NCBI RefSeq assembly: GCF_014200595.1
Contig: NZ_JACHCG010000003.1
Location: forward strand, 1 to 64,000
Source of the DNA: Pedobacter cryoconitis
GTDB lineage: Bacteria > Bacteroidota > Bacteroidia > Sphingobacteriales > Sphingobacteriaceae
Direction: 5' to 3'
DNA length: 64,000 nt
Shown: piece after piece, positions 35,541 to 44,532 of the stretch
Layout: the number at the start of each line of letters is the position of its first letter
Position numbering within the stretch: position 1 is the first letter of the stretch
Program-made: the position numbers and the translations under genes
Notes under the pieces: generated by a model
Database searches by the model: none
What the model saw: the letters and a program-made list of their open reading frames with translations, nothing else
Told to the model about the DNA's origin: nothing

Positions 35541-35936
35541 TTAAGCTTTTGGCCAGTCGTTGGTATGCTCAGCATTTCCAAGTTTTAGTTTTCTGGCAGA
35601 AATGACAAAACTCAGTGTCATTGGTGTATTGTCATTAACAGCAATTCCTTCATTGTACTGAATGATATACCCATCTTCGAATGAAAGCTCTTTCATCTTT
35701 GCATCTTCTTCGCCTTTTTTAAAGACGATGGTACCTCCTAATGGTTTGTATTGATTATTGACCATGGATTCAATGACTGAAGTATCTTCGGTTGATTCTA
35801 TTTCAAGATGAATAGATCCCCCGTAAACACCTGAAGACGGACGTCCTTTAGCATCTACATCTCTATTTAAGGAGAAACTGCATTGCAGTACATCAAATTC
35901 CTTAGCGCCTAGAGTTAATCTGGTTTTAAAAGCCAT
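35541..35936 (-). CDS. tssD: type VI secretion tube protein TssD (Hcp), copy 1
   Basis: A 131-residue Hcp-fold protein of the Bacteroidota TssD family (MAFKTRLTLGAKEFDVLQCSF, LNRDVDAKGRPSSGVYGG). These form hexameric rings that stack into the inner tube and can carry small effectors. It is nearly the same length as, and about three quarters identical to, the copy at 36046, with divergence concentrated in strands and the loop NEGIAVNDNTPM. The C-termini are identical (GNAEHTNDWPKA). Confidence 0.93.
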   Translation of the reverse strand: MAFKTRLTLGAKEFDVLQCSFSLNRDVDAKGRPSSGVYGGSIHLEIESTEDTSVIESMVNNQYKPLGGTIVFKKGEEDAKMKELSFEDGYIIQYNEGIAVNDNTPMTLSFVISARKLKLGNAEHTNDWPKA

Positions 35937-35993
35937 AATATTATTATTTTAATGGTATTAATAATAGTCTAAATTGATTTATCCGGTACAGGA

Positions 35994-36015
35994 GAATCCG
36001 GCCGGGCCGGAATTC
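35994..36015. repeat. GC-rich palindrome between the two tssD genes
   Basis: The 22-base near-palindrome AATCCGGCC/GGCCGGAATT stands out in an otherwise AT-rich 109-base spacer. No T run follows it on the minus strand, so it does not look like a terminator. A transcript processing or stability hairpin is possible. Confidence 0.55.
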
Positions 36016-36045
36016 AAAAAATATGGATTTATAAGCTGGTTTAAT

Positions 36046-36441
36046 TTAAGCTTTCGGCCAGTCATTGGTATGCTCAGCATTGCCAAGCTTTAGTTTACGG
36101 GCAGAAATCTGGAACTTCAGGGTCATCGGATTGGCGCCTGTGATATTGATTCCTTCGGTATACTTGACAATATAGCCGTCCTCAAAATGAACTTCTTTCA
36201 TTTTGGCATCTTCTTCAGATTTCTTGATCAGCAGCGTTCCTGCTAAAGGTTTATATTGATTGTTGACCATTGATTCAACGATAGACGTATCTTCTGTTGA
36301 TTCAATTTCCAGGTCAATTGTACCACCATATACTCCGGAAGAGGGTCTTCCTTTGGCGTCTACATCCCGGTTGAGCGAATAGGAACAATGGAGCACATCG
36401 TACTCCTTGCCCGAAAAGTTTAATCTTGCTTTGAAAGCCAT
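36046..36441 (-). CDS. tssD: type VI secretion tube protein TssD (Hcp), copy 2
   Basis: A 131-residue paralogue of the next gene (MAFKARLNFSGKEYDVLHCSY). By eye about 101 of 131 residues match. It is the first gene of the minus-strand module. On the minus strand TATATTTC (36459-36466) is one base off the -7 consensus, with no convincing -33 partner. Two tube subunits may form mixed rings or have different cargo preferences. Confidence 0.93.
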   Translation of the reverse strand: MAFKARLNFSGKEYDVLHCSYSLNRDVDAKGRPSSGVYGGTIDLEIESTEDTSIVESMVNNQYKPLAGTLLIKKSEEDAKMKEVHFEDGYIVKYTEGINITGANPMTLKFQISARKLKLGNAEHTNDWPKA

Positions 36442-36862
36442 AACTTTAATTTTTGGGTGAAATATATTTACTAAGTATGTACAATACTAACAATAATTTT
36501 GCCAACATTACAACTTTCGTTTCTTTATCGGACCCGCCCCCCTTTGATTGCAGATCAGGGAGATATATTTTTTTTATCAGGGGTAAAACAGGAATAAAAT
36601 CGAATTAGATACTGTTTCGTGAATGTTGAATCAGGCTACAGTTTGTAGTTAAAGGATACAGTTATTTCAAAGTTCAGGATTGGAGCAGGTAAAGTAAAAA
36701 CAGTAATTACAATCGATTATCAGACCTGATTTGTCAGGTGAAATCCGTATAAGAAACTGTTTAATAAACTAATTAAGACTTACAGTTTTGAGCACCGGAG
36801 TATCATTTGAAAATCAAGAATGTGGAGATCTTTGTATAAACAGCCCAACCATCTGATCCCTT
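36442..36862. other. long intergenic region, no gene seen
   Basis: Between the divergent tssD and ahcY genes lie about 545 bases; this part before the ahcY promoter is AT-rich and holds no convincing open frame, RNA gene or repeat. A minus-strand frame at 36803-36994 overlaps the ahcY leader and promoter and looks like chance. The tssD promoter must lie near its left end. Confidence 0.6.
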
Positions 36863-36894
36863 TTTGAATTTGGCTAAACTATTGTGTAATTTTG
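36863..36894 (+). promoter_or_regulatory. promoter of ahcY
   Basis: TTTG at 36863-36866, a 20-base spacer, and an exact TAATTTTG at 36887-36894. Transcription should start near 36900, leaving a leader of about 88 bases before the ATG at 36988. Confidence 0.75.
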
Positions 36895-36987
36895 TAATAG
36901 TAAAAAGGTTATGGATCAAGGGAATAATCCTGCCAATCCTGTTTACCCGGCAACTAACTATAAATAAACAACTTAACAAAACAAAAT

Positions 36988-38304
36988 ATGTCATCAGTAG
37001 AGACTACTTACGTTCCTTTTAAAGTAAAGGACATTTCACTGGCAGAATGGGGCCGTAAAGAAATTGGATTAGCAGAAGCAGAAATGCCAGGCTTAATGTC
37101 TTTGCGTGCTGAATTTGGTCCTTCAAAACCATTAAAAGGTGCACGTATCGCAGGATGTCTGCACATGACTATCCAGACTGCGGTTTTAATTGAAACTTTA
37201 GTTGAACTTGGAGCAGAAGTGACCTGGTCATCCTGCAACATCTTCTCTACACAAGACCACGCTGCTGCTGCTATTGCTGCTGCCGGAATCCAGGTTTATG
37301 CGTGGAAAGGCTTGAATGAAGCAGATTTCGACTGGTGTATTGAGCAAACTTTACACTTTGGTCCGGAGCAACAACCATTAAATATGATCTTAGACGATGG
37401 TGGTGACTTAACCAACATGGTTTTCGATAAATTCCCTGAGCTGATTGCTGCAATCAAAGGATTATCAGAAGAAACTACTACTGGTGTTCACCGTTTATAC
37501 GAACGTATGAAAAACGGAACTTTGCATTTACCAGCTATCAATGTAAATGACTCAGTTACTAAATCTAAATTTGACAACAAATACGGTTGCCGTGAGTCAT
37601 TGGTCGATGCGATCCGTCGTGCTACTGATGTTATGCTTGCAGGAAAAGTAGCTGTAGTTGCAGGTTACGGTGATGTAGGTAAAGGTTCTGCTGAATCTTT
37701 AAGCTCACAAGGTGTACGCGTTATCGTTTCTGAAATTGATCCTATCTGTGCATTACAAGCTGCAATGGAAGGTTATGAAGTGAAAAAATTCGCTACAGCA
37801 GTTAAAGAAGCTGATATCGTGGTTACTACTACTGGTAACTGTAACATTGTTCGTCCTGAGCATTTCAGAGTAATGAAAGATAAAGTTATCGTTTGTAACA
37901 TTGGTCACTTTGACAATGAGATCGATGTAGCCTGGTTAAACTCGAACTACGGTGATACTAAAATCGAAATCAAACCACAGGTTGATAAATATACTATCGA
38001 CGGTAAAGACGTTATTTTATTAGCTGAAGGCCGTTTAGTAAACTTAGGATGTGCTACCGGCCACCCAAGTTTCGTGATGTCTGCCTCTTTCACTAACCAG
38101 ACTTTAGCACAGTTAGAGCTTTGGACTAACCCAGGAAAATATGAGAACAAAGTATATGTTCTTCCTAAATCACTGGATGAGAAAGTAGCGCGTTTACACT
38201 TAGCAAAAATCGGTGTTGAATTAGATGTATTAGATCAACAACAAGCTGATTATATCGGTGTACCAGTTGAAGGTCCTTTCAAACCGGAAGCTTACAGATA
38301 CTAG
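36988..38304 (+). CDS. ahcY: adenosylhomocysteinase
   Basis: A 438-residue enzyme that hydrolyses S-adenosylhomocysteine to adenosine and homocysteine, clearing the product of methyl transfer. It has the NAD-binding motif [18 protein letters not shown], the substrate segments [16 protein letters not shown] and [16 protein letters not shown], and the C-terminal [12 protein letters not shown]...PFKPEAYRY that closes the neighbouring subunit's cofactor site. The length is normal. It is a single-gene unit with a well-formed promoter and a terminator. Confidence 0.98.
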   Translation: MSSVETTYVPFKVKDISLAEWGRKEIGLAEAEMPGLMSLRAEFGPSKPLKGARIAGCLHMTIQTAVLIETLVELGAEVTWSSCNIFSTQDHAAAAIAAAGIQVYAWKGLNEADFDWCIEQTLHFGPEQQPLNMILDDGGDLTNMVFDKFPELIAAIKGLSEETTTGVHRLYERMKNGTLHLPAINVNDSVTKSKFDNKYGCRESLVDAIRRATDVMLAGKVAVVAGYGDVGKGSAESLSSQGVRVIVSEIDPICALQAAMEGYEVKKFATAVKEADIVVTTTGNCNIVRPEHFRVMKDKVIVCNIGHFDNEIDVAWLNSNYGDTKIEIKPQVDKYTIDGKDVILLAEGRLVNLGCATGHPSFVMSASFTNQTLAQLELWTNPGKYENKVYVLPKSLDEKVARLHLAKIGVELDVLDQQQADYIGVPVEGPFKPEAYRY

Positions 38305-38324
38305 TTTATTTAAATAATAAGAAG

Positions 38325-38355
38325 AAGGGATGCGCCGGAAGGACATCCCTTTTTT
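38325..38355 (+). terminator. rho-independent terminator of ahcY
   Basis: AAGGGATG at 38325-38332 pairs with CATCCCTT at 38344-38351, followed by T. It may also help end the convergent minus-strand gene, which stops at 38366. Confidence 0.9.
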
Positions 38356-38365
38356 AATAAAATAA

Positions 38366-39367
38366 TTATTTAGTCCCTCCAAACTCGTCTTCTACGCTTT
38401 CTGATAAATCATACATCAGCCATTGTTTGCTTGTTACCTCGGCTGTCTTGCTTTTTAACAACTTGATAAAATCAGCCACACCTACCGGTTCGTTTCCATT
38501 TCCATGAATCAGAACGATACTGCCCGCAGCAGGCTTTTGTCCTTTCGCAAGCCATGCGTCGCTCCCTATCGGGATAATTCCATAAGCTAAAACTTTATCC
38601 ACTACCCGCTGATCAGAAACCAGCCCGGGGAACCTGAAAAATACAGAAGGAATTAAACCGTGCTGCAACATAGCCAGTTCAGTACCCAATATTTCAAAAT
38701 TCATATCTGTACCTGGTTCTAACAGAAAATTAGTTTTTAAGGGTGCAGCCGGGCTTACATGGTGATTGAAGGAATGATCAATCCAGGTAATGTCAATTTC
38801 TTTTTTTGCCACCAGTTCTTTCAACCAGTTCAGATCGTCAGTATGCGTTAACATCCAGCGTCCTGTTATAGATAGCGCTACAGGAACAGGCTGTTCAATT
38901 TTAGCAAACTCCTGAAGCAGTGAAGTGAAAATAATCCGGTCCAGCGGTTTATGCGAAGGACAAAGATCTATAGTCAGCGTTATTCCTTTCTCTTTAGGGA
39001 AACCATGCGTTACCCCGGCATCCTGTAAGGCCAGTGCCTGTTTTGCAGCAGCATCGTAAGCTTTGAAATAAGGGGTCTGCTGAAAATAAGCCTTTGCACT
39101 TTTCCAGTCCATCGGGCGTACAACGGCATCAGCAGTCAATTCTGTCGTTAAAGTCTGTGGATCTACAGCCAGGTACAATATTTTACCCGCTTTCTCCATT
39201 TTACGGATAACAAGCAGCTCATTTCCCTGCACTTTTGCCACCCCGCTATAAACCGTATAATTTTTAATGACCTCCTGTGCAGAACAGACAATTGCTCCAA
39301 AAATTAAAAAACAACAAATAATTACACAGAACGTTAACCTGTTTACAATAATATTATACCTGTTCAT
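38366..39367 (-). CDS. exported polysaccharide deacetylase-like protein
   Basis: I take the ATG at 39367, giving 333 residues with a signal peptide ([23 protein letters not shown]); the longer frame crosses the pdxJ promoter and start. The second half has NodB-fold motifs: LTIDLCPSH (D motif), HSFNHH (HxxxH metal site), FFRFPG and IVLIHGNG. Members remove acyl groups from cell-surface or chitin-like sugars. The N-terminal ~110 residues form a separate small domain. The catalytic residues are only partly canonical, so activity is uncertain. Confidence 0.8.
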   Translation of the reverse strand: MNRYNIIVNRLTFCVIICCFLIFGAIVCSAQEVIKNYTVYSGVAKVQGNELLVIRKMEKAGKILYLAVDPQTLTTELTADAVVRPMDWKSAKAYFQQTPYFKAYDAAAKQALALQDAGVTHGFPKEKGITLTIDLCPSHKPLDRIIFTSLLQEFAKIEQPVPVALSITGRWMLTHTDDLNWLKELVAKKEIDITWIDHSFNHHVSPAAPLKTNFLLEPGTDMNFEILGTELAMLQHGLIPSVFFRFPGLVSDQRVVDKVLAYGIIPIGSDAWLAKGQKPAAGSIVLIHGNGNEPVGVADFIKLLKSKTAEVTSKQWLMYDLSESVEDEFGGTK

Positions 39368-39378
39368 GTTTAATGGTT

Positions 39379-39386
39379 TATCTTTG
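39379..39386 (+). promoter_or_regulatory. -7 promoter box of pdxJ, leaderless arrangement
   Basis: TATCTTTG is an exact TAnnTTTG match whose last base is only three bases before the ATG at 39390. Transcription would begin at or next to the start codon. No TTTG lies at the usual -33 distance. Confidence 0.5.
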
Positions 39387-39389
39387 TAC

Positions 39390-40103
39390 ATGGCAAAACT
39401 ATCAGTAAATATCAATAAAATAGCCACGTTACGCAACAGTCGCGGGGGAAACAATCCAGATCTGGTTAAGGTAGCACTTGACTGTGAACGTTTTGGTGCG
39501 GAAGGAATCACTGTACATCCAAGACCTGATGAACGTCATATCCGTTATCAGGATGTATTCGATCTTAAAACAGCCATTTCAACAGAATTCAATATAGAAG
39601 GTAACTGCAAAGAACAAAAATTCATTGACCTTGTACTGGCCAACAAGCCTGCACAGGTAACATTGGTACCGGATACTGAAGGACAGATCACTTCCAATCA
39701 TGGATGGGATACTATAAAACATCAGGCCTATCTTAAAGAAATGGTCCAGCTATTTCAAAAAGAAGGTATCAGGGTTTCTATTTTCACAGATCCGGTAAGA
39801 GAAATTATCGAAGCTGCACAAACTACAGGAACTGACCGGATAGAACTTTATACAGAGTACTATGCAGCTAATTATGCAAAAGATCCTGTAAAGGCAATCA
39901 GCCCTTATACACAAGCTGCACATACGGCGAATAAACTTGGTTTAGGAATCAATGCCGGGCATGATCTTGACTTGCAAAACCTGAAATATTTTGCGGATAA
40001 CATCCCTAATTTACTGGAAGTTTCTATTGGCCATGCCTTAATCAGCGATTCCTTGTATTTAGGTCTGGAAAACACAATTCAGCTCTATTTGAAACAATTG
40101 TAG
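39390..40103 (+). CDS. pdxJ: pyridoxine 5'-phosphate synthase
   Basis: From the ATG at 39390 ([20 protein letters not shown]) the protein is 237 residues, the normal PdxJ length; the open frame back to 39267 overlaps the divergent gene. Motifs include [28 protein letters not shown] and [12 protein letters not shown]. It condenses 3-amino-1-hydroxyacetone phosphate with deoxyxylulose phosphate to make pyridoxine phosphate. The product supplies PLP, the cofactor of the glycine dehydrogenase encoded next. Confidence 0.97.
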   Translation: MAKLSVNINKIATLRNSRGGNNPDLVKVALDCERFGAEGITVHPRPDERHIRYQDVFDLKTAISTEFNIEGNCKEQKFIDLVLANKPAQVTLVPDTEGQITSNHGWDTIKHQAYLKEMVQLFQKEGIRVSIFTDPVREIIEAAQTTGTDRIELYTEYYAANYAKDPVKAISPYTQAAHTANKLGLGINAGHDLDLQNLKYFADNIPNLLEVSIGHALISDSLYLGLENTIQLYLKQL

Positions 40104-40116
40104 AATATATTTAGAT

Positions 40117-40142
40117 CAGTCCATTCCATTGGAATGGAACTG
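40117..40142. promoter_or_regulatory. inverted repeat over the gcvP -33 element
   Basis: CCATTCC-ATT-GGAATGG (40121-40137) is a perfect 7+3+7 inverted repeat, extended by CAGT/ACTG with one bulged A. It overlaps the TTG at 40129-40131. It could be a repressor site or the hairpin ending the pdxJ transcript; no T run directly follows. Confidence 0.55.
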
Positions 40143-40159
40143 AAATTTTAATACCTTTG
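40129..40159 (+). promoter_or_regulatory. promoter of gcvP
   Basis: TTG at 40129-40131, a 20-base spacer, and an exact TACCTTTG at 40152-40159. The ATG at 40182 follows after a leader of about 15 bases. Confidence 0.75.
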
Positions 40160-40181
40160 CGCAAATTTATTGTTAACCGTC

Positions 40182-43070
40182 ATGAGTTTAAACATCCATT
40201 ACAAAGAAGACTTTAAAAACCGTCATATCGCTCCAAATGCGGAGGATACTGAGGCTATGTTAAGCACCCTTGGTCTGAATTCTATTGAAGAACTGATTGA
40301 ACAAACTGTTCCTCAAAAAATCAGATTGAAAAAACCACTTAATTTACCTGTTGCTAAGTCTGAGAAAGAATATTTGGAAAGCCTTAGACAAACGGCTTCA
40401 CTGAATAAAGTTTTCAAATCTTATATCGGACAAGGATATTATGACACCACTACTCCAGGAGTAATTCTGAGAAATGTGATGGAAAATCCAGGATGGTATA
40501 CACAATATACTCCATACCAGGCTGAAATTGCACAAGGTCGTTTACAGGCTTTACTGAACTTCCAGACTATGGTTATTGACCTTACAGGTATGGAAATTGC
40601 AAATGCCTCTCTTTTAGATGAAGGTACTGCTGCTGCTGAAGCGATGTTTATGCAATTCAGTTTGCGTAAAAATACACAGGCAAACAAGTTTTTCGTTTCG
40701 GAATTGTTATTCCCTCAAACTATTGACATCTTAAAAACACGTGCAAATCCATTCGGAATTGAACTTGTAACCGGTGATCACCAAACATTTGAAGCAACTG
40801 AAGATTTCTTTGGTGCAATTGTTCAATACCCTGCCGGAAACGGTGAAGTGTTCAACTATACTTCATTCGCTGAAAAAGCACATGCTAAAAATGTTAAATT
40901 AACAGTGGTAGCTGATATTTTAAGCTTAACACTATTAACTCCTCCGGGAGAATGGGGAGCTGACATCGTTGTAGGTACTACACAACGTTTTGGTGTACCA
41001 ATGGGCTTCGGTGGTCCGCATGCTGCATTTTTCGCCACTAAGGATGAATATAAACGTTCTATCCCTGGAAGAATTATCGGCGTAACAATTGACAGTCATA
41101 ACAACTACGCTTTACGTATGGCGCTGCAAACAAGAGAGCAGCATATCCGTAGAGATAAAGCAACTTCAAACATTTGTACTGCACAGGCTTTATTAGCTAT
41201 TATGGCTAGTTTCTATGCGGTATATCATGGCCCGAAAGGTCTTAAATTAATTGCAGAAAGAACACATGGCTTAGCTGTTGCCCTTTCACAATCAATTGAG
41301 CAAATCGGTTATAAACAATTAAATAAAGTTTTCTTCGACACCATCCGTGTTGATTTAGGTGATTTGAAAGATTCAATCCACAAAGAATGTATCGATAACG
41401 AAATCAACCTGAACTATATTGGTTCTGTAGCTACAATCGCATTAGATGAGACTACTTCTATTGAAGACATCAAATTGCTGAACAAAATATTTTCTAAAGT
41501 AAAAGCGATCTCTGCGGACAGCGTTGAACTTGCTGAAGAAAAAAACATTCAAACTGTAATCCCTGCTGAATTACAACGTACTTCAGCTTACCTGACACAC
41601 CCGGTATTTAATCTGCACCATTCAGAACATGAAATGCTGCGTTATATCAAATCACTGGAAGCAAAAGATCTTTCTCTTTGTCATTCTATGATTGCTTTAG
41701 GTTCATGTACTATGAAATTAAATGCAACAACAGAAATGATCCCGGTTACCTGGGCAGAGTTTGGCCGTGTTCACCCGTTTGCTCCGGCAGATCAGGTGGC
41801 TGGTTATTACACTGTATTCAACGAGATTGACAGATGGTTAAGTGAAATTACTGGTTTTGCAGCCATGAGTTTACAACCAAATGCTGGTGCTCAGGGAGAA
41901 TATGCAGGTTTAATGGTAATCAGAGCTTATCACCAGGATCGTGGTGATCATCAGCGTAACATCGCTTTAATCCCTTCTTCTGCACATGGTACTAATCCTG
42001 CTTCAGCAGCGATGGCCGGAATGAAGATTGTAATCGTTAAATGTGATGCAAACGGTAATATTGATGTAGCTGATCTGAAAGCAAAAGCAGAAGAGCATAA
42101 AGCTAATTTATCTTGTTTCATGGTAACTTACCCATCTACACATGGTGTATTTGAAGAAAGTATCATTGAAATCTGTGAAGTTATCCACGCTAATGGCGGA
42201 CAGGTTTATATGGATGGTGCAAATATGAATGCTCAGGTAGGTTTGACCAGCCCTGCAAACATTGGCGCTGATGTATGTCACCTGAACTTACATAAAACAT
42301 TCTGTATCCCTCACGGTGGTGGTGGTCCTGGTATGGGCCCGATCGGTGTTGCTGCACATCTGGTAAAATATTTACCGGGTCACGCTGTAGTAGACATCAA
42401 CAATGAGAAATCAATTCACGCAGTATCTTCTGCACCATGGGGTTCTGCCTCTATCCTGATCATCTCTCATGCTTATATTGCAATGATGGGTGGCGAAGGA
42501 TTGAAAAATGCTACTGAATATGCCATCTTAAATGCGAACTACATGAAAGCGCGTTTAGAGAAACATTACCCGGTACTTTATTCTGGTAGTAAAGGACGTT
42601 GTGCACATGAAATGATCCTGGACTGCCGCGGATTCAAAAACTTCGGTATCGAGGTAGTTGATATTGCGAAAAGATTAATGGATTATGGTTTCCACGCACC
42701 AACGGTATCTTTCCCGGTTGCAGGAACGTTAATGGTTGAGCCAACAGAAAGTGAAGCTAAACATGAGCTTGACCGTTTCTGTGATGCTTTAATTGCCATC
42801 AGAAATGAAATTACTCAAGTAGAGAACGGTACATTGGATAAATTAGATAATCCATTAAAAAATGCACCTCATACTGCTGCTAAAGTTACAGGAGATGAAT
42901 GGGCACATAGCTACAGCAGACAAACTGCTGCGTTCCCATTACCTTATGTATCAGAACATAAATTCTGGCCTTCGGTTGGAAGAGTTAACGATTCGTTTGG
43001 AGACAGGTCATTAGTTTGTGCCTGCCCGCCAATAGAGAGTTATATGGAAGAAGAAGAAGTTAGTTTATAA
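40182..43070 (+). CDS. gcvP: glycine dehydrogenase (decarboxylating), P-protein
   Basis: The 962-residue protein is the fused, full-length P-protein of the glycine cleavage system. The PLP lysine is K705 in [18 protein letters not shown], and both halves of the dimer-like architecture are present ([13 protein letters not shown] start and [15 protein letters not shown]). It decarboxylates glycine and transfers the aminomethyl group to the lipoyl H-protein. The start is the ATG at 40182; a TTG at 40170 would place the start about at the transcription start. H- and T-protein genes are not in this window. Confidence 0.97.
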   Translation: MSLNIHYKEDFKNRHIAPNAEDTEAMLSTLGLNSIEELIEQTVPQKIRLKKPLNLPVAKSEKEYLESLRQTASLNKVFKSYIGQGYYDTTTPGVILRNVMENPGWYTQYTPYQAEIAQGRLQALLNFQTMVIDLTGMEIANASLLDEGTAAAEAMFMQFSLRKNTQANKFFVSELLFPQTIDILKTRANPFGIELVTGDHQTFEATEDFFGAIVQYPAGNGEVFNYTSFAEKAHAKNVKLTVVADILSLTLLTPPGEWGADIVVGTTQRFGVPMGFGGPHAAFFATKDEYKRSIPGRIIGVTIDSHNNYALRMALQTREQHIRRDKATSNICTAQALLAIMASFYAVYHGPKGLKLIAERTHGLAVALSQSIEQIGYKQLNKVFFDTIRVDLGDLKDSIHKECIDNEINLNYIGSVATIALDETTSIEDIKLLNKIFSKVKAISADSVELAEEKNIQTVIPAELQRTSAYLTHPVFNLHHSEHEMLRYIKSLEAKDLSLCHSMIALGSCTMKLNATTEMIPVTWAEFGRVHPFAPADQVAGYYTVFNEIDRWLSEITGFAAMSLQPNAGAQGEYAGLMVIRAYHQDRGDHQRNIALIPSSAHGTNPASAAMAGMKIVIVKCDANGNIDVADLKAKAEEHKANLSCFMVTYPSTHGVFEESIIEICEVIHANGGQVYMDGANMNAQVGLTSPANIGADVCHLNLHKTFCIPHGGGGPGMGPIGVAAHLVKYLPGHAVVDINNEKSIHAVSSAPWGSASILIISHAYIAMMGGEGLKNATEYAILNANYMKARLEKHYPVLYSGSKGRCAHEMILDCRGFKNFGIEVVDIAKRLMDYGFHAPTVSFPVAGTLMVEPTESEAKHELDRFCDALIAIRNEITQVENGTLDKLDNPLKNAPHTAAKVTGDEWAHSYSRQTAAFPLPYVSEHKFWPSVGRVNDSFGDRSLVCACPPIESYMEEEEVSL

Positions 43071-43098
43071 CCTAACTTCACATTCCTTTGATTAAGGA

Positions 43099-43133
43099 GA
43101 CGGGTCATTTTTTTAAGATGGCCCGTCTTTTTT
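43099..43133 (+). terminator. rho-independent terminator of gcvP
   Basis: GACGGGTCAT (43099-43108) pairs with the arm ending CCCGTC at 43127, with one mismatch, then T6. Confidence 0.92.
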
Positions 43134-43223
43134 CAAATATATAAATCATCAACGATTTACTTTACGTTTCTATTTTATATCTTTATATTAATCCCAGTGA
43201 TCTTTCTATAAACTATTAAGCTG

Positions 43224-43631
43224 ATGAATACTAAAATTAACCTGTTGGTAATTGACGATGATGATATTAACATCTTCATTATTAAGAAAATTGTAGAAAA
43301 AACAGGCTATGAAGCTAAAATGGTTGCCAAGACAAATGGATCAATGGCGATTGAATACCTACAGGAATTAATAGCGAACAACGAAGTTCTTCCGCATTTG
43401 ATCCTGATTGACATCAACATGCCTGTACTGAATGGCTGGGAGTTTTTAGATGCTTATGAAAAGTTAGGCATCCAGAATGATATAGATATGTACATGCTCT
43501 CTTCTTCAGTTTATGAGAATGACATTGAAAAAGCCAAAACCTATAAAACAGTAAAAGGGTTTATTTCTAAACCCCTTTCTATTGAACGTCTTGTTGAACT
43601 TTTTGAAGGCAAAAATTCAGAGACTATATAA
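43224..43631 (+). CDS. stand-alone receiver-domain response regulator
   Basis: A 135-residue CheY-like protein with the acidic pocket VIDDDD, phospho-acceptor Asp in LILIDINMPVLNGWEF, S/T switch (LSSSVYEND) and K in FISKPLS. There is no output domain, so it must act by protein contact or as a phosphorelay step. No kinase is adjacent; the nearest are at 49813 and 55263. It overlaps the convergent MBL gene by eight bases. Confidence 0.93.
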   Translation: MNTKINLLVIDDDDINIFIIKKIVEKTGYEAKMVAKTNGSMAIEYLQELIANNEVLPHLILIDINMPVLNGWEFLDAYEKLGIQNDIDMYMLSSSVYENDIEKAKTYKTVKGFISKPLSIERLVELFEGKNSETI

Positions 43632-44391
43632 CTTTAAACTGGCCTTCTTCACCCAGTTCTATAAAGCCGGTCGCTTTACTTTTACCATGATAGAAAAGAC
43701 AGTTCCAGTGTTCATTAACAGCTGTATGCCCAAATTCTTCTCTTAATTCCATGGACTTGCGGCCATCGTAATCATATTTGGCAATAAATTTCTTGTACAG
43801 TTCTTCGGGCTCTGGTAAAACATCACCGCCAAAAAACACTTTATTCTCCTCATCTTCCAATAACCAGGCCTGGTGAAAAGGGGTATGCCCACCAGTGAGG
43901 ATATGTTTAATGCCCGGAATTAAATCACCGGTTTCATCTACGAAAATCAAAGTTGCATTCCGTTGAAGAAAATCAAAAATCTCTGTTCGGTAAGAGGATG
44001 AAGCATTGGTAAATGCACCCTCCCACTCTCCACGCTGAATCACGTAAGCCGCGTTCGGAAAACTAAGCTCCATTCCATTGTTTTCTTTATGTACCATACC
44101 ACCGGCATGATCAAAATGCAGATGTGACATTAAAACATAATCCACATCTTCAGGATTAAAACCTACCTTGCGGATATTTTCATGTAAAATCAACTCTCCG
44201 TCACTGTTACTATAGCCCAGCCCGGTATCCAGCACCAATAACTTATCCCCAAATTTAACAAGGAAAGGGTTAACGTGTATAAATAGAGATCCGGGTCTGT
44301 CTTTGGGGCTATCTGTCTGAGGATTAAAAGGGACGAACTTTTTGTCGGCTGCTACAGAATAAGAACCTTCATATAAAGTGAAAACTTGCAA
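43624..44391 (-). CDS. MBL-fold metallo-hydrolase
   Basis: A 255-residue metallo-beta-lactamase-fold protein with the metal motif SHLHFDHAGG near residues 89-98 and later His/Asp ligands (TGGHTPFHQ, FFGGDV). The likely class is a glyoxalase/lactonase-type hydrolase; the substrate cannot be told. It has no signal peptide. Confidence 0.9.
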   Translation of the reverse strand: MQVFTLYEGSYSVAADKKFVPFNPQTDSPKDRPGSLFIHVNPFLVKFGDKLLVLDTGLGYSNSDGELILHENIRKVGFNPEDVDYVLMSHLHFDHAGGMVHKENNGMELSFPNAAYVIQRGEWEGAFTNASSSYRTEIFDFLQRNATLIFVDETGDLIPGIKHILTGGHTPFHQAWLLEDEENKVFFGGDVLPEPEELYKKFIAKYDYDGRKSMELREEFGHTAVNEHWNCLFYHGKSKATGFIELGEEGQFKVI

Positions 44392-44443
44392 TGGCGTAGG
44401 TGTTAGTCAAAAGAATAATTAATGATATATTTACAATCTGTTA

Positions 44444-44451
44444 CAAAGATA
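44444..44451 (-). promoter_or_regulatory. -7 promoter box of the MBL hydrolase gene
   Basis: The minus strand reads TATCTTTGTAACAG, with an exact TAnnTTTG, about 52 bases upstream of the ATG at 44391. Almost the same 14 bases occur upstream of the phospholipase gene at 53498. Confidence 0.5.
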
Positions 44452-44532
44452 TGGAACCTGCATGAAATACCTTCATGCTAACGTCATTACCGCTTAAACA
44501 GCGCTTTGCAAAAAACACAAAACCAAGACTAA

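Noticed and set aside
24162..36441. Contractile phage tail or eCIS locus instead of T6SS
   Set aside because: The tube, VgrG and DUF4280 proteins are of T6SS type and there are no sheath, baseplate, AAA or capsid genes in the region.
36803..36994. Minus-strand frame of 63 residues in the tssD-ahcY gap
   Set aside because: It covers the well-formed ahcY promoter and leader, runs into the ahcY start and shows no domain or signal.
39368..39511. N-terminal extension of the deacetylase gene
   Set aside because: It crosses the pdxJ promoter and start, while a clear signal peptide begins shortly after the ATG at 39367.
40170..40181. TTG start four codons upstream of gcvP ATG
   Set aside because: The promoter at 40129-40159 would start transcription around 40165, and the conserved N-terminus begins at the ATG at 40182.
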